Numbered from the stretch's first letter, positions 11,476 through 24,252 are shown. The stretch is 45,948 nucleotides of DNA from Fragilaria crotonensis (GCA_022925895.1 JAKSYS010000511.1:1-45948), one strand, 5' to 3'. The notes: a model not told the origin generated them from the sequence alone. Translations and numbers: made by a program.

Positions 11476-12230
11476 GTGTAGCACCTGCTGTCCCCGTCTT
11501 TTTGCAGTGGATCGAGGAAATTGTGTAATTTGCATTGACGCAGATCATTGTGGTCTCATTAAGACAAATATTGACGGTTTCGTTAAGCAGAGAAGGGACC
11601 ATTGTCACTGGCCCTTCACGGAACAATTTCAGAAAGCCAATTGAAATGGGGTTGTTCTGAATCCAATTGGTGCTGGCATTCAGATATTGAGTCTGACTGC
11701 CCTGAAGTTGCAGGACATCTTGGCTCCGTTTGATGGATTGCAAGATTCTGCCTTGAAGTCCAAAATTGGTCCCATGAGGAGTGTGAAGATCCTTCTGCAG
11801 GTGTGTGGTTTGCTTTGACTGCGGAGGTCCTTGAGGAATTCCGTGCTTTGCTTTGCACCTACCCACAGAACAATCTTTGGGGTGCAACCAAAGGAATGCT
11901 CTTCCCCTTGATTGTACTAATGACCATACTGAGTCGGATACTTCTGATGATTTACCTAAGTCTGATAAAAAGTGTTTTCAGTTGTTGATAAGCACGCTCT
12001 AGTGGGCTATAGCTAAGTCTTTGTCATTTCAATATCCAATGTGATGTCATGACCCTTGTTGGACGTTTTCATGTCGCGCATTGGACATAGTATGCTGCCT
12101 GTCCAGCGCCGCATTTGTGGCTATCTACGCAAGAAGCCTGACTTTTCGTATTGATATTCCTTATACAAAAATCCATGTTAAACCTCCTCATCCGAAGTTC
12201 TCCTTGAGTATCATATCCATCACAGGAGGA

Positions 12231-12523
12231 GTGACAAAACCCTATTTGACTCTGGTATGGTTGAAGAGGTATTGGGTACTGTATGCTTGAATACTGTTCT
12301 ACTGTCTGTTTCCCGACATGATACTAAATTCAACGCAGATGATATGTTTCTACACAATTTCTACATGCATTGAATGATGGAAATCCTACAATTAAATCAG
12401 ATATTTGTTGTAACAAAATTGATAAGTAGGATCATCAATAGATTATTTGGATTGATCACCCAGCCATTTCAATCTAAAAATACCAGCCACTGCTTTGCCC
12501 CAGTTTTGTACTGTTGTTTCCTT
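12231..12523. repeat. Diverged direct repeat, copy B
   Basis: Second copy of the repeat at 11187-11475, same orientation, ending at the same tttgtactgttg word. The 755 bp between the copies has no clear coding sequence. See copy A for the shared words. Confidence 0.7.
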
Positions 12524-15500
12524 GCTGACAAATATGAATTGGGATTTGTATCATCAAATCATGCGAGCTTAAAAGTAAATGAATTCATCGTGCAAATGAT
12601 GCACCACATAATACTGACAGAATTTAAAAATTCAATCCCAAATAAACTTAACATCAGGAATGTATACACACATATACCAAGCTTTCCCGTTGCAAGCGCA
12701 AGACACGGCCAGTATTCAATTACCTGGTGCTGAATCTATACATAAAGTATCTGCTGCAAAGCAAGACATTCCTCACATTGTAGTGAATCACTGATTCCAT
12801 GTGACTAGTAAAAAATGATGCCAATGACACAGAGGCAGCAAAGGAATTCTTTGTTGGCTGTCGACTCATAACTCCTGCTTCTTAAAGAGAATCAATGGGC
12901 AATTTCTTTGATCTCGATACAAGAAACGTTTTGTGGTCTTGTCAGTTTGTCATGCCTATGCAATTTGCTTTGCTCAGGAGATGCATAGAAAGTCATAGAC
13001 TTGATCATGAATGCTAATGACTGAGTGTTGCCAGCATGCAAACAAGTGACTGAGGACATCTTCTTTCAATCTTGTTGAATGTCTCGTGACCAATTTTGCT
13101 ATCCCAGCATAGTTTTTTAGACATGATATGCTGATATGCATCATGCAGCGCCCCATTGCATTTCCGAGCAGTGTGTCCCTTGCTGCAGACTGCAGTCAAA
13201 CAAGAAAAAGAAATTAAAGTTGGGGTCCACATGCTGCTTGTTTTTCCAATAGACAAATACATACATGATTCAAAGGTGAATTTGCATTGCAACATGCATA
13301 CATACAGCACATGGCAATAATTGTTTCTACGTCATGACTCATTGATCTCATCCCGTTGCATCCTACTCTGGGGGTTAGCCCAAACCGGCTTCCTGAAACA
13401 AAACCCCTGACCTATAACATCAAATTGAACCTGTCGTGCCGCCATTCAGGCCCAACCCATTGTTGACTTCAGACTTGAAACTGATTGAAAACACTCTTTT
13501 CCAAAATCACGATCAGTTTTGACGGAGATTCTGGTTTTCTGACTCAAGTTTCCTCCCATGATTTCATTTGCAACTGTGAAAGTGATGATTGTCATTCGAT
13601 CATTATTAAGGCATGAGTATCCTTGGATTCTGAAGGCTTTTCCACATTTCCAGTTCGTTGTTGTTAATCACCTGAATCCACCAATGGTATTGCAGCTCTA
13701 GCGTAGGATAGTTGTTGCGAACCCGATTACTGTGGAACAAAATTTTCTGTCATTCGTTCATTTCAACAAAAATTGTTTTTTTTAGCATCATTGTATTAGA
13801 ATCCGATACATACAACGGCTGCACTTCTTCATAGTCTTCCTTGTTGTTCCTTCATTCTTTGTTTCCTCCTTGCTCGTTATGCATGATGTTGTTGCTTGCC
13901 GCCTCCAGTGCTCCGAAGAATAATCATGTGATTGTTTTTGGCACAGTCAATTGTGAGATCGGGAAGATTCTTGATGCAATTCTGATGCCATGGAATCGAT
14001 ACAGCAGATCTGGAATTGGTTTCTTACGCTTGCAAATCTTTTGGCATGGATTCAGAAAGCGCTTGCAATTTGTCCTCCTCAAGAGAAGAGAATACTTCAT
14101 CACGCAACAGTCCTTAGGTGATTTTGTTCCAGCAGCTTCGACTTCCAACTTACTGCTTTCAAAAATGCATGCCTTTGGCGCTACAATCTTTGACTTTCCA
14201 TGCAGAAATTTATCACCTCAAGTGCAAAGGTGTAGGCTAGTAAGCAAAGAATAGATTATCTGCCTACTGGTAAGATATCAATGGGAGAGCAGAGATTGTT
14301 CTTATCCTATAATCACCTAGATCTCTTCATCTGTTTATGCTTCAGTTGATTTGCTGAAGACATTCAATCCATTCCTCCAGGACTTAAACAGAATTGCAGT
14401 CATCACTAGAAATGCATAGAAACAGTTGCTTTGCTACACAACTGTCCCAGTATATCTTGACAACAATTGTTGCTTATACAGGGTCATGTCTAGGCTTCTT
14501 TGCGTTGTCCTCTGCAGCTTGTCCTACTGGCATTTGAGCTTTCCGTTTGCAGTCGACTTCTTTGATTTCCTTGTTTGTAAAATCCACCATCTCCAGAACA
14601 CTGCAAGCAACACCGTGATGGTATTCATGCTGGTTGAATCTTTCAATCTGACAAGAATCGCTTCTTTCATCCATGCGGTGGACATTCTTTTCAACCCTCC
14701 TGTTAAGCGACAAAGGCCCCATGCTTGCCGTTGGAATGATCCAGTTGCGTTTGAATCATTTAAGTCATTGACTATCAACTCACCACCTTTCAAAATTGCT
14801 CCGACCATGAAAGGTCTATCAAAGCCAAGTGGTGCGAGGCAGAAATGGGTCCTTAAACGCTTGAAAATTGGTTTCATTATGGCCATTTGTCTCAATTAAG
14901 GCCAACCAGCCGGACCTTTCAACTGAGGGGCCTCATCAACTTGACGAAACATCCTTGAAATCAAAGGTCTGACTAATGACAATAGGAGTACAATCAAATT
15001 GTACGTTGCAAGAAGGATGTGGGATCTGAAGAGTCCTACTGGTATTGTGAAGACGACCAGATGATCAATAAGGGGGCCTTTGCGTCGATGCGCGGAGCTA
15101 TCGACAAGGCAAACGAAAAAGGGGCGATGACTCTGATCTTTGTCGGAACAATGATTAGACACCGTAGATGATGAAAACTCGTTGAACTACTTGTTGATAA
15201 AATTGTGAACTAAATTAGATGTAAAATGAATTGGAGTCTTGAAATGAATTAATCACGTGAAACTTGCTTGTTTTGGGTGGGGGTCAAACGGGATCACAAT
15301 TTGGCATCATGATGATACTCAAACCAGTCCGCCAAGCCTGGATATTCGGAGTCGTCACGGAGATGACACCAAAGAAATCCAAAAAACCTCTTGTCAGAAC
15401 AGGCCTTTAAAGTTCTTTGAAAAACCAAGTTGAACCGACCTCAATTTTTCATCGACACATGAGGCCCAACTTTCACAGCATTTTTCGATGAAAAGTTGAT

Positions 15501-15730
15501 ATCTTTTGTATGGAGTCGTGAATCATTGCGCTGTGATGCCCCATACTCTGTACTAGATAGAGTTCCCCTTTTGCCTGATACTTCGAGTACGTTGTTAGTT
15601 GTGCCACGTTGTTGTTGCATCGTTTGAGTAGATGTGTCGAGTGCAATTCATGACAAACACGCAGAACCCAAAATGAGATGTGATGCCACCTGATCCTCTG
15701 GTTGAACTGCACAAGACAAATGCAACTTAA

Positions 15731-15982
15731 GTTGCGGCTTCAGACAAGGATGAAGATGACCAGCACCAGGAGGCCATTGATTTTGAGCTTGGCATCTCAA
15801 GAATTGCAGTGCCATGTGCCCAATCCGACGAAAAAAATTCATTGCAGAGGAATTACTTCATCGCAGAAATCAGCAACGGTACTACTAGACAGGGCCTGTG
15901 TACATACCACCAGAAGAAAACAGGCGGTCAACAAGGTGAATGCCAAAGCTTGGCTATTGTCCAAAAGAAGGATGTTTCTGCC
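15731..15982 (+). pseudogene. Coding-like open frame without a start codon
   Basis: Between stops at 15728 and 15983 an 84-codon frame is open with no ATG. It reads as ordinary protein: an acidic start (SDKDEDDQHQEAIDFELG) followed by RNYFIAEISNGTTRQGLCTYH. I do not recognise the family. The overlapping ATG frame at 15702-16013 is Arg/Lys/Thr-rich and looks like its shadow. It may be one exon or a fragment of a mobile-element protein. Confidence 0.3.
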
Positions 15983-16275
15983 TAATATCCACATGAAATC
16001 ATGCTTGTGTTGAGCGCAACAATTCTTTTATTGAGTAGCAAGATCAGTGGCATCCGCAGCGCATCTTGGTTTTTGCTATTGGAATGAACGATACCAATAC
16101 CATCCAAAAAACCTGAAGTCTATTTGACATGAAGCAGCTGTGTCTACTACCGAATAGAGGGTGCGACTTACACGAGTGGGCCCTGCACTTGATTGTGCAC
16201 CAGCCACCTGGATAATATATAGCTTTGCTAAGACTGTGCTTGGAAACGGCGAAATACGTTTGAATCAAACGCATT

Positions 16276-17788
16276 TCACGCAGTGCTGCCTCGTTGCTTG
16301 ACTCTGCGGTATCTTTCGCAAAAGATTGGGGCGTTGAGTATCAACCAATTATGGAACACCTTGACCGCTTGATTATCGTGATCCTCAACTGTTGGCAATA
16401 ACAAGGCTTGATCGTGCTCCTTGTACATGTTTCGGTTGCAATATATGTTGTTTAACTTCCGACAAACTTCTAGGCGGGCCGCCTCGGCTCGTGACCTCGT
16501 GTCATGTCCGTGGATTTCTTGATTCCTTTGTATCCATAGAAGGTGCCAACGTTCCCAAATAAATTTAATCAAATTTGCTTGCCATGTCAAACTTTGTCGC
16601 CGCGTATCCTCTGATGCCCCAGTAATATAGCAAGAAAGAAAACCTTTTTGGTGTAAGCTTCAAGATGTCCTGAATCTTCCGAGGAAAATTTGACCCTAGT
16701 CAATCTTATTCTGCTGATTGATAATGGAGCGCAATGAAGGATGGTAAGCATCCGGTGAAAGTTGAAGGTCAGACTCTGATTCAAATCATAGGCGGACGCC
16801 GTCGAGCAATAATTACTTATCAAGGGAGATGAGTTTGTTAAAGAAGAGATGATTGCTGAGGTTGCAGTGGAAAGTTCGTCGCCATTCTGCGCGGGATTCA
16901 TGCGCACATCGTAGGATGTGATGGAAGTTTTCTCAAGGTTGTAGTGCATACACCAGGATACTGCCTTGTTCCGCCGTCGAACTTATTTGCCTGGGTGTGG
17001 GTCGGAAGAAGATTATGTAATGATTTGACCAGATGAGTGTGGGGAACAGATGTCCTTTTGATGGCCTGTGCATGAGCCTCCAAGTGAACTGCGCACAGTG
17101 TCATCTCAGTCCACGAATGCTGCTTCGTTCGAATGTATTCAAGTAGTGGTCTTGTGGTCCACTCGTGGACTAAAACTTCTTTATACCTGCCGGTCACCGT
17201 GCCGTCTGGGAGGTGAAGGTGAGCTCTTGTGCGGGGTGACATGATGACAAACGGTCGATGAGTACCAAACTCCAGTTGATGATCCCCAGCTTGCTTGTCA
17301 GCGTCCACGTAAGGCTGCGCTAACAGGTCCAGGGCATGGTATGGGCACCTGTCACCTTGATGGCCCTTAACGTGTCTCAATAGCGCATTTGGTAGGCCCT
17401 GTAACGCGGTCTGGATTTCTATAAGTATGTCCCATTCGGAGCGCAGGCAATCCAAGACGACTCTGCCATAATCAAGATCCTCAGGATCACCAACTGCTTG
17501 GATATCTTTATCTCCCATTTTCAATGTATTGAGAACTCCTAGACTGTTGGTAGCAATAAGAACCCATGGTTCATGCATGCCAGTGTACTCTTTAATCGGT
17601 CCTAGAAACCGTAGTAGTGATAAGAGTCCGTATGCTTCTGCTCGATACGAATGCAGAGCTCGTCCACTAGCTGGTCCCATTCCGTAAGCAAGACGTTGCT
17701 CGTCCAGAGAACTAGTCACCCGTCTAAATGGACCGTGTGATTGAAACTTGACAGAACCATCGCTCACTCCCCTAAATCCAGGGGCCAA
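16276..17788 (-). pseudogene. LINE C-terminal RNase H-like domain and tail
   Basis: The 296-codon frame at 16898-17788 starts with VSDGSVK (first catalytic Asp), then YRAEAYGLLSLL (catalytic Glu), then IATNSLGVLNTL, where the family has T-D-S, so the third acid is Asn (codon at 17546-17548, AAC). HVKGHQGD follows, matching the H-x-x-G-H-x-G loop. The change fits ACC GAC to ACC AAC, again a CpG to CpA transition. A second frame, 16276-16590, reads W-x-x-W-x-Q-R-N-x-x-x-HGHD, a tail block I recall from diatom LINE proteins. A frame break separates the two. RNase H in LINEs removes the RNA strand after target-primed reverse transcription. Domain identity is firm; activity is not expected. Confidence 0.75.
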
Positions 17789-18404
17789 GTCGAGGCAGAA
17801 AGATACGGATCAACCTCAAGTTGAACCTAGCGTAAGAGTTCGATTTCCCAAGGTTCCAATGTGTTGATAAACAGATCGAGTGTAGCTGTGACTGATGGTG
17901 GAAGCCCTGGACTTACAAAATGCGGTGACGGCGTTCCTTTAGTCGCCACATCAAGTTCTGGGAGCTGGGTTGCTACGAATTCAGCTTGTCAGGCGGCTCG
18001 CTCCACTAGGGAGCTGAGTGCAGGGTCTTGCGGGAGACGTGGAGGATGGCCAAAATATCGGCTGAATGCCATGTTGACGGAAGACAATGTATTGACCATC
18101 CTCTGTACGGACAAGGTGCAGCGGTATGTGTATGCAAAGAACTGAAACCGAAGGTCCGGAAGGGGGTATAACCAGGCGCCAAGCGGACGATGCAGCTTTG
18201 CTTGTAAGTCGCTCCATAATATGTTTGCCACCTGCCACAATCTCCACTCTTTATCCGACGGCCGATCTTGGTTTATTGTGTGCCATGAAGTGCAACCACT
18301 GTAGAGTGACGGTTGTCCAGCCAAGAGGCATGGATCCAAATCTATTCCGTTAGGTTTGGTTATATCCGCAAGTGTAACTGCATTCAAATGCAGTTGACAG
18401 TCAT

Positions 18405-20135
18405 TCAGTTTTGCACTTCCGCAGGTTTGAACCGTCCAGTTTGGATGATTATGTCCATGAGATAACAGTCATGCTTGCGTTGTAAGGCAGGTACGCATGG
18501 ATCATCAAGTTGGATGGAAGCTCTAATGGACATTAGGAATGAGCAAAGACTTGCTATCCATTTAGATTGAAGGTGAGGTAATGACACATCTGTCTTCTCT
18601 AGGACCGAAAATGAGGTTCCCACTCCAAGCTGTATCCATGCGAGTGCACACTTTAACAGTTTACCAACTGATGACTGAGTCCTCCAGTGGTGTAAGAAGT
18701 ACATCATTTGTGCAATGATCCCTTGTTGAACCGTCAAAAGTTTAAAATCAGCTCCTCCGAGTTTGCGAGGACCATAGAAGACTTCCATCTTGGTCCTTCT
18801 GTTAAAGCCACATTTTGCCGAAAAAGCATGGCCTTGGTTTGAACTGACTTCAAGTGATCTTGAGACAAAAAGGAGCTCATAAGTGGTTACTTAACCGCAG
18901 GGATGTAACATGCCTGGTAGTACAACCAGCATGCTTCCTCTCCAATAAAATTAGTTGACCACAAATACTATTGCTCTTGATCTTGGGTTGCCTGTATTGT
19001 GCCTTTTGTAAACCAGATGGATCCTTTTAGTGTCCAAGTGTCTTGTGAGCGGTTGTGGGAGGGAGGAATTCAAGAGTGTGAGTTGTATCTGTGATAGGAT
19101 TGCAAACTTTGAGCGCTGGAATTTCTGATTGGATGCTAGACAAGACTGGAGCCCCTTGAACTGAAAACTTCCAACACAGAACATGGTACAAGCATTTGGA
19201 CACTTCAAGCGCTCCTCCAGTGGCCTGAAAGAACTGGGACCATATAGTGGCATTAGTCCGTGCTTAATAAACCATGGACTGTAGGGTAGCAAGGTTCTCT
19301 TCTACATAGAAAGAATTGACTTCGCCATTACCTTCTGATTCAGCATGTGATGCAACTTGCCGAGTCCCAGCATCAAATTGAAATCTGCTTCGTAGACATG
19401 GATCACTCTGGTTCGGAGGATCTTGTATGCTCCCGGGATCTTTGAATAGAATAGTTTTTGCAATACTCGGCCATCGAGTGTACAAAAAGCCCCAATCCAG
19501 TGCATAGTTAAGCAAGGAAAGGTGTAAGTCGGCCAAGCAATTCTGCATCTCGTCATACTTGGCTTTTAGTGTTAGCTAGTAAGCGCTTGTGCTCTTGAGT
19601 CTGTTCATCATCTTCTGTTGCATGGTCGTCGAGTGGTGGAACGCGTAAGTATTTGAGTTTAGCAAATAAGGCTTTATAATGGCATAAGTGCATTCCGGAC
19701 GGAGGTGGTGGTTGATTCTCTCCACGCATCGATCATGCCTTTAAACTTTAAATCCTCTATCAAGACGGTAAGATAAGTCATTAAGGAAGAAGTCTCGTGA
19801 GTTAACTTCAGGTGTTGGATAAGGAGATGAACTGACTTGTTTTGCTGTGAGTCAACCTGATGATTACCATGTAACAGCACGGCTTTGGAAGCTGATGTGT
19901 CTCCGCAAAAACCGAAATCTGATGCGAGAGCATTTATTGTGAACGGTGTTCCTTGAGCCTGCCCAAAGTGCTGTTGATTTTGCCTCTGTAAATGCACTAC
20001 TATTTCGGACGTAACATCGATGACTCTCGATTCTGTACAACTCTTGGGATCAGCATCAGGGTGAACAGGAATTTCGATGCGAATGAGACCTTGGCGCTGT
20101 CCTCTTTCGCGAGCACTTGTAACCTTCTGATACAT
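18405..20135 (-). pseudogene. LINE reverse transcriptase, internally deleted, YVDD position reads YVEE
   Basis: From 20135 the protein shows the linker typical of LINE ORF2 (NQQHFGQAQGTPFT), then RT fingers in two alternating frames (a W-P-x-x-x-K block, KIPGAYKILRTRVIHV, EADFNLMLG), then, after loss of most of the palm, FYVEEN at about 19292-19311, the block ATGGALEVSKC in another frame, and the thumb region (18405-18788) starting GPRKLGGADF. Where active enzymes have F/Y-V-D-D, codons 19297-19302 encode Glu-Glu. The palm segment with the first catalytic Asp appears to be deleted. Several frame changes and stops occur. It is the remains of an RT, clearly inactive. Confidence 0.65.
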
Positions 20136-20794
20136 CCATTCTGTTGCAGTCGGCGCCGAAGAGCAGCATGACTCTTGTCTGCAGATGATACTGATTGTTC
20201 TAATTCTTGTACACGTTTGGTTTGCTCTTGATCCCGCTCTTGGTAACTATTCGCTACTCACTGATTGACTTGCGATTGGGCTGTGTTGATCATGATATAA
20301 CATTGATGCTTCACTTTGACTGCGGTAATTCCATCTCAATGTTGGTACTATCGCGTTGAATGATCTGTAACTGATCAAGTCCATAACGATACCTGCTCAG
20401 AGACATTTACGTAAAATTGCTAGCTTCCTGCGTGCCTAACTCAAAGCGACGGACCGTGCTGGTTCACGAAAATGTTTTGTATAACGCTCGGCTTTGAGTC
20501 TTGCTTTCCAGACGTTCTGCGAATGTATGTCGATTACCTGGCAGTGTCAACTGGGCTGCTCTATTGAATGCATTGCGACTCTCTAAATGTTTGTACTTGA
20601 GTTTAATATGCTATTGGGTCACCTGCTCTGCATTGATAGACTTTAAAATTCTCAATGACAAGGGCGCGAGTGTAAGGGTTTCATTACTGAATAGTCCATT
20701 GGTATCAAAGTCGAAAAAATAGGCTTGGTAATCTGTGGGAAAACTTTCATTGAAAGCTTCATATCTGGCAACATGATTTGTGGCGAGGCCATAT

Positions 20795-21429
20795 TCAACG
20801 CACTCCTTTTCCCCGAGAGTATGTCACTGGCGGAGATTGATGATGACAAATAAGCATAAGGTTTATTAACTGCATATCTGCAGCAACTTGACACATACCT
20901 TTGAGCTCGGATCCCAATACTTCATTGAAGTTGCCAACAACATTCTGATGAAGTAATAGTTTGTCACCTCGAGACCTTCGTTCTTTAAGGATAGTTAAGT
21001 CTCTCTTGAATGCTTTGTGCGGTTTATGTTCAGAGTTGCCAGCTTGGAGAAGAAGACGTTTTTGTTGCAATGCTATTGTTGTCAGTCTGGCATAAGGATT
21101 GTCTGTAAAGACTTGACGAGGTGAAACGTTTCTGTGATACACATTGATCCTGTACATCACATTGTTTGGCTTGTCCATCAACCCCACTTGTCTTTGCTGT
21201 GCGATACGATTTGAGTGTCTCCCATGGATGCAATCATGGTTCCCCTTGGTTTATGGTCAGTGAGGAATGGAGTAGGAGTGGTAGCTACCGTAGCTGATGC
21301 GTGATCGGGACCAGTACTGTCATGCTGTCTCGTGTAGGATGTTGCAAACATTTGGGCGTGTGGTATCAAGGCTGCTGTGCTCCTGACAACATAGAATATC
21401 TGCCTGAACTTCGTTTGAGATTTGCACAA
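20795..21429 (-). pseudogene. LINE AP-endonuclease-like domain with GDFNE changed to GNFNE
   Basis: Frames at 21178-21429 and 20795-21187 together show the pattern of the endonuclease/exonuclease/phosphatase fold used by LINEs to nick target DNA: a PRGT(M)I block, a basic middle with LQQKRLLLQAG, then GNFNEVLG, then G-M-x-x-x-A and finally P-x-T-Y-S-R-G. In active enzymes the core motif is G-D-F-N-E; here the catalytic Asp codon (20930-20932) is AAC, encoding Asn. The change fits GGC GAC to GGC AAC, a CpG to CpA transition. The frames are also interrupted, so the domain is dead on two counts. Assignment of the fold is fairly firm because several spaced motifs agree. Confidence 0.65.
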
Positions 21430-21976
21430 CTCATTGAACTTGCCTACCCTTTAATCCAATGAGAGACCATTCACATTTTCAGAATAAAGTCTGGTGATGT
21501 TTGTCAGCTTACTCGCTATCGGATCACCCAATGAATTGTTAGCCCAATGGGTCTCCAGTCTCCACTGTCAGTTTTGACTCCCGTTGTCTCGTCGGGATTG
21601 AATGCTGGCTTACCGCTCGTGCCTGCAATAAGGGTGTTGATTCGCGTACATCGGGATCTCTGCTACTTTTCGAAAATAATTTGTTGCATTCTGCTTGTGC
21701 AATATTTAACCTTTGTGCCGGCGTGCGAGGTGCTGAGACTAAGGGCAGTTGAAGAGGTGTACTGCTGATAGATGCTTCATTGTTTTGGTTAGCAGTGGAA
21801 TAGCTGATTGACGTCGTGTTTTCTCACTCTTGTGCTGTAGTAACAACCTGCGTTCTTCGCGCGACTTCTGCTAATGAGCTCAGGCGTTCCATTAATGAGC
21901 GAATCGGTGCGTATGGTCTGCGTCAATGTTGTTCACTATTTTAACCCTAGCTGTATTTGATGCGGTTGAGTGATTG

Positions 21977-23598
21977 CTACAAATCATCGTCATGTTTGGG
22001 TAAATAATTGTCCCACCACACTGTGAGACGATCCTCGTCAATTGGCACTGGCTTGTTTCTGTCGTCTGCGACTCTAGAGGAAGCGGAATTGTGTTGAGTT
22101 TGTTTGTGCTTGCGACAAGAATCCTTGCAATCCAAACGCTTTTCGCGAGGAAGTTGAGACCTTTCTAGATCATTAGAGAATTGTTGTTTTTGCTCCGCCG
22201 TATTAGTTAAGGTCTGAACCTGCTGACACAATTGAACTACTAACATTGCTGCTTCAAGGGAGGCACTTTTATTTGTCAACTATTCATGATGTGTGTCTTG
22301 GACAGGTTCTGAGTCTATCATGCCAGAGACTTCTTGGTCTGAAATTGTTGCCGCTGCGTACAATGTATATGCTCTTTCAGAGGGACTCGGAGTTGGACTT
22401 GGAGTCTTGGTTGCCGACAATGATTGGCTTTCCCATGCTTTATCCAAATTGCTTGGGAGTATCGGCGTTTGTATTGGCAAGCGTTGCAATCTTCGCGATG
22501 CTTTACTCCATGAAGCTTTTTGTAGAGGAAGTCATCCACGAAGTCTCTCCGCTTGAATAACCATCTGTCCTAGGAGTTGGCACTTCTGTTGGGCCTTCAT
22601 ATTAACCTTCTTTTGGTTTCGCATCATCCGGAATAACATCCAAAAACCATCTGTCAAATTTTCCCAGCAAGTTTTGGCGCACATGGGTTCATCCTTTTTG
22701 TCAACAAGAACGTAGAATTTACCACTTTGTGTTACTTTTTTGTTGGAATGACATCCTGGACCCCGGAAGAACTTGAATGCAATCAGTCAAGTAGTACATG
22801 GCGTCCATCCCTAAGTGGTTGATCATAACCACGTGTCAGTTAGCTATGATATGCTTTTGGTATCTGATAGCACCTTGGCTGGAAGGCATCTGGATTTGTT
22901 GGCGCATCTGGAATGCCACATACTCTTTTGTGTCTTTGTTGGCTACTTCCTTGAGGATCGAGATAAGCTGTGGGACAGAGTGAGTTGGAACTTCGATAGT
23001 AAAGGCCTGGGTAGAAGAAGTCCTCTCTTGATGAAAGATTTTGTGGGTCTTAAAAACCATCTGGTGGAACTTTGAAACTTTGACTTGTGGCTTGCTTGGC
23101 TTTGCATAGGCAAACACTAACAGATGTGGTAACTTTCTTGGGTGTATAGTGCTTTGGATTGTAACCGGTAACAAATCCGTTCTGTTGGACGTCCTATTCG
23201 TGTTCATCCCATATGTATTCTCTTAAAAAACAGTTGTGTTCTTTTAGGAGTTGAAAGGCAGAAGGAAGACGCTTAAGTTGACCGAAAGGAACTCGGACGA
23301 GAATCCGATGCACATTAGGCAATGCAGTCTTCGACTTTCCGGACGGCTCGTAGCCCACGAGCTACTGATGGATTTTGAACTGGTGTTCATGCAAAGTATC
23401 CTTTGCCTTTGTGGGATTCGTGTCGAGATGGAGGACTGGCTTGTTGTTTTTGTTGATAATCTTCACATTGCTACCAGAAGTTGACGCAAATATGCGCAGC
23501 CATTGAGTATGAACGTCGGCGGGATCGATACTATCAATGCGCGTGCCATCTAGTACTGGGGCAAAACTAAAATGGATCGAACTCATGGTCTCCGTCAA
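21977..23598 (-). pseudogene. LINE ORF1-like protein, broken
   Basis: Starting at 23598 the frame reads with coding character through a block PADVHTQWLRIFAS (frame 23362-23598) and then continues in other frames, including 22836-23207, 22318-22539 and 21977-22279. The last part is Gln/Lys-rich and charged, as expected for the tail of a nucleic-acid-binding protein. The protein would have been roughly 500 residues. I recall similar sequence in front of the endonuclease-RT ORF of diatom LINEs, but cannot name a domain. At least four frame changes make it non-functional. The assignment depends mostly on position and strand, directly upstream of the endonuclease. Confidence 0.5.
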
Positions 23599-24057
23599 AG
23601 TTACAAGCCGGTTGGACAGACAAGTTGCTTTCTACATCGGGATTGCGGGTTGGATCACAACCAACAGTATCGATTTGGAAAGACTGGGTTGTCATTGTCA
23701 ATGGTTTCATCGTACAAAGCGTACTACAGATTCACGTAGGATTTTAATGACTTTAAACTTCCTTAGGGTGAAAATTCTATAACAATAACCATACCATCCA
23801 AGTTTTATTTGTATGATGTCAGTGATGCAACTGCAATTGAGTTCAAACCATTGCTGACTGAGGATGCTGACAAGCTCCTCAAAAGTTGAAAGCAACCATG
23901 CAGTTCTATGAGACTGTTTGCTCCCATTGTTTAGGATTCACCGGTCACCCCATTTGTCATGGACTCGAACAAGGTTGTGTTCCATTGAACCACTGAACGA
24001 CTCCTTCATTCTGAGCGGACATTGTTCCAAACATCAAGTCGGATAGCATGATAACAA

Positions 24058-24252
24058 AATGTTATCTGCAGGCCTAATGGCCATCATCAAGGAGCATTTC
24101 AGTCATAAGGAGAAAGATGGGAGTGATGAATTGCTAGTAATGTACCATTGGTATGGTAGAAATGTTATTTGCAGGCCTAATGGCCATCATCAAGGAGCAT
24201 TTCAGTCATAAAGGGAAAGTCGAGAGTGATGGGGTACCATTGGTATGGTAGA
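24058..24252. repeat. Two-copy tandem repeat of about 95-103 bp
   Basis: The unit aatgttatYtgcaggcctaa ... ggtatggtaga occurs at 24058-24160 and again at 24161-24252, directly abutting, with a few substitutions and one internal deletion of about 10 bp in the second copy. A third truncated start (aat) follows. It lies a few hundred bp upstream of the start of the minus-strand LINE ORF1, where 5' UTR monomers would be expected, but membership of the LINE is unproven. Confidence 0.85.

Larger units (their letters stand above)
10635..15700. other. CpG-depleted, gene-poor relic DNA
   Basis: I find no intact gene. The stretch is strikingly poor in CpG and rich in TpG and CpA: by hand count 10261-11040 (780 bp) contains about six CG dinucleotides, while a 60-bp line of the first gene (3001-3060) alone holds about seven. 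Scattered frames of 80-150 codons (for example 11438-11887 minus, 13841-14254 plus, 14524-14895 minus) have no recognisable motif and are overlapped on the other strand. The best reading is old, methylation-decayed transposon sequence. Confidence 0.5.
16276..23598 (-). mobile_element. Degenerate LINE (non-LTR retrotransposon) with ORF1, endonuclease, RT and RNase H
   Basis: All four expected parts of a LINE are readable on the minus strand in the right order: an ORF1-type protein (23598 down to about 21977), an AP-endonuclease-like domain (21429-20795), an RT (20135-18405) and an RNase H (17788-16276). The total is at least 7.3 kb. Every part is broken by stops or frame changes, and catalytic residues are changed in at least three domains. 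No poly-A tract or target duplication was found, so the true ends are not fixed; a tandem repeat at 24058-24252 may belong to the 5' end. The element is inactive. Diatoms are known to carry LINE-like elements, but no family name can be given from reading alone. Confidence 0.75.

Noticed and set aside
11187..12523. A complete LTR retrotransposon between the direct repeats
   Set aside because: The 755-bp interior has no gag or pol motif, and TG/CA ends were not found.
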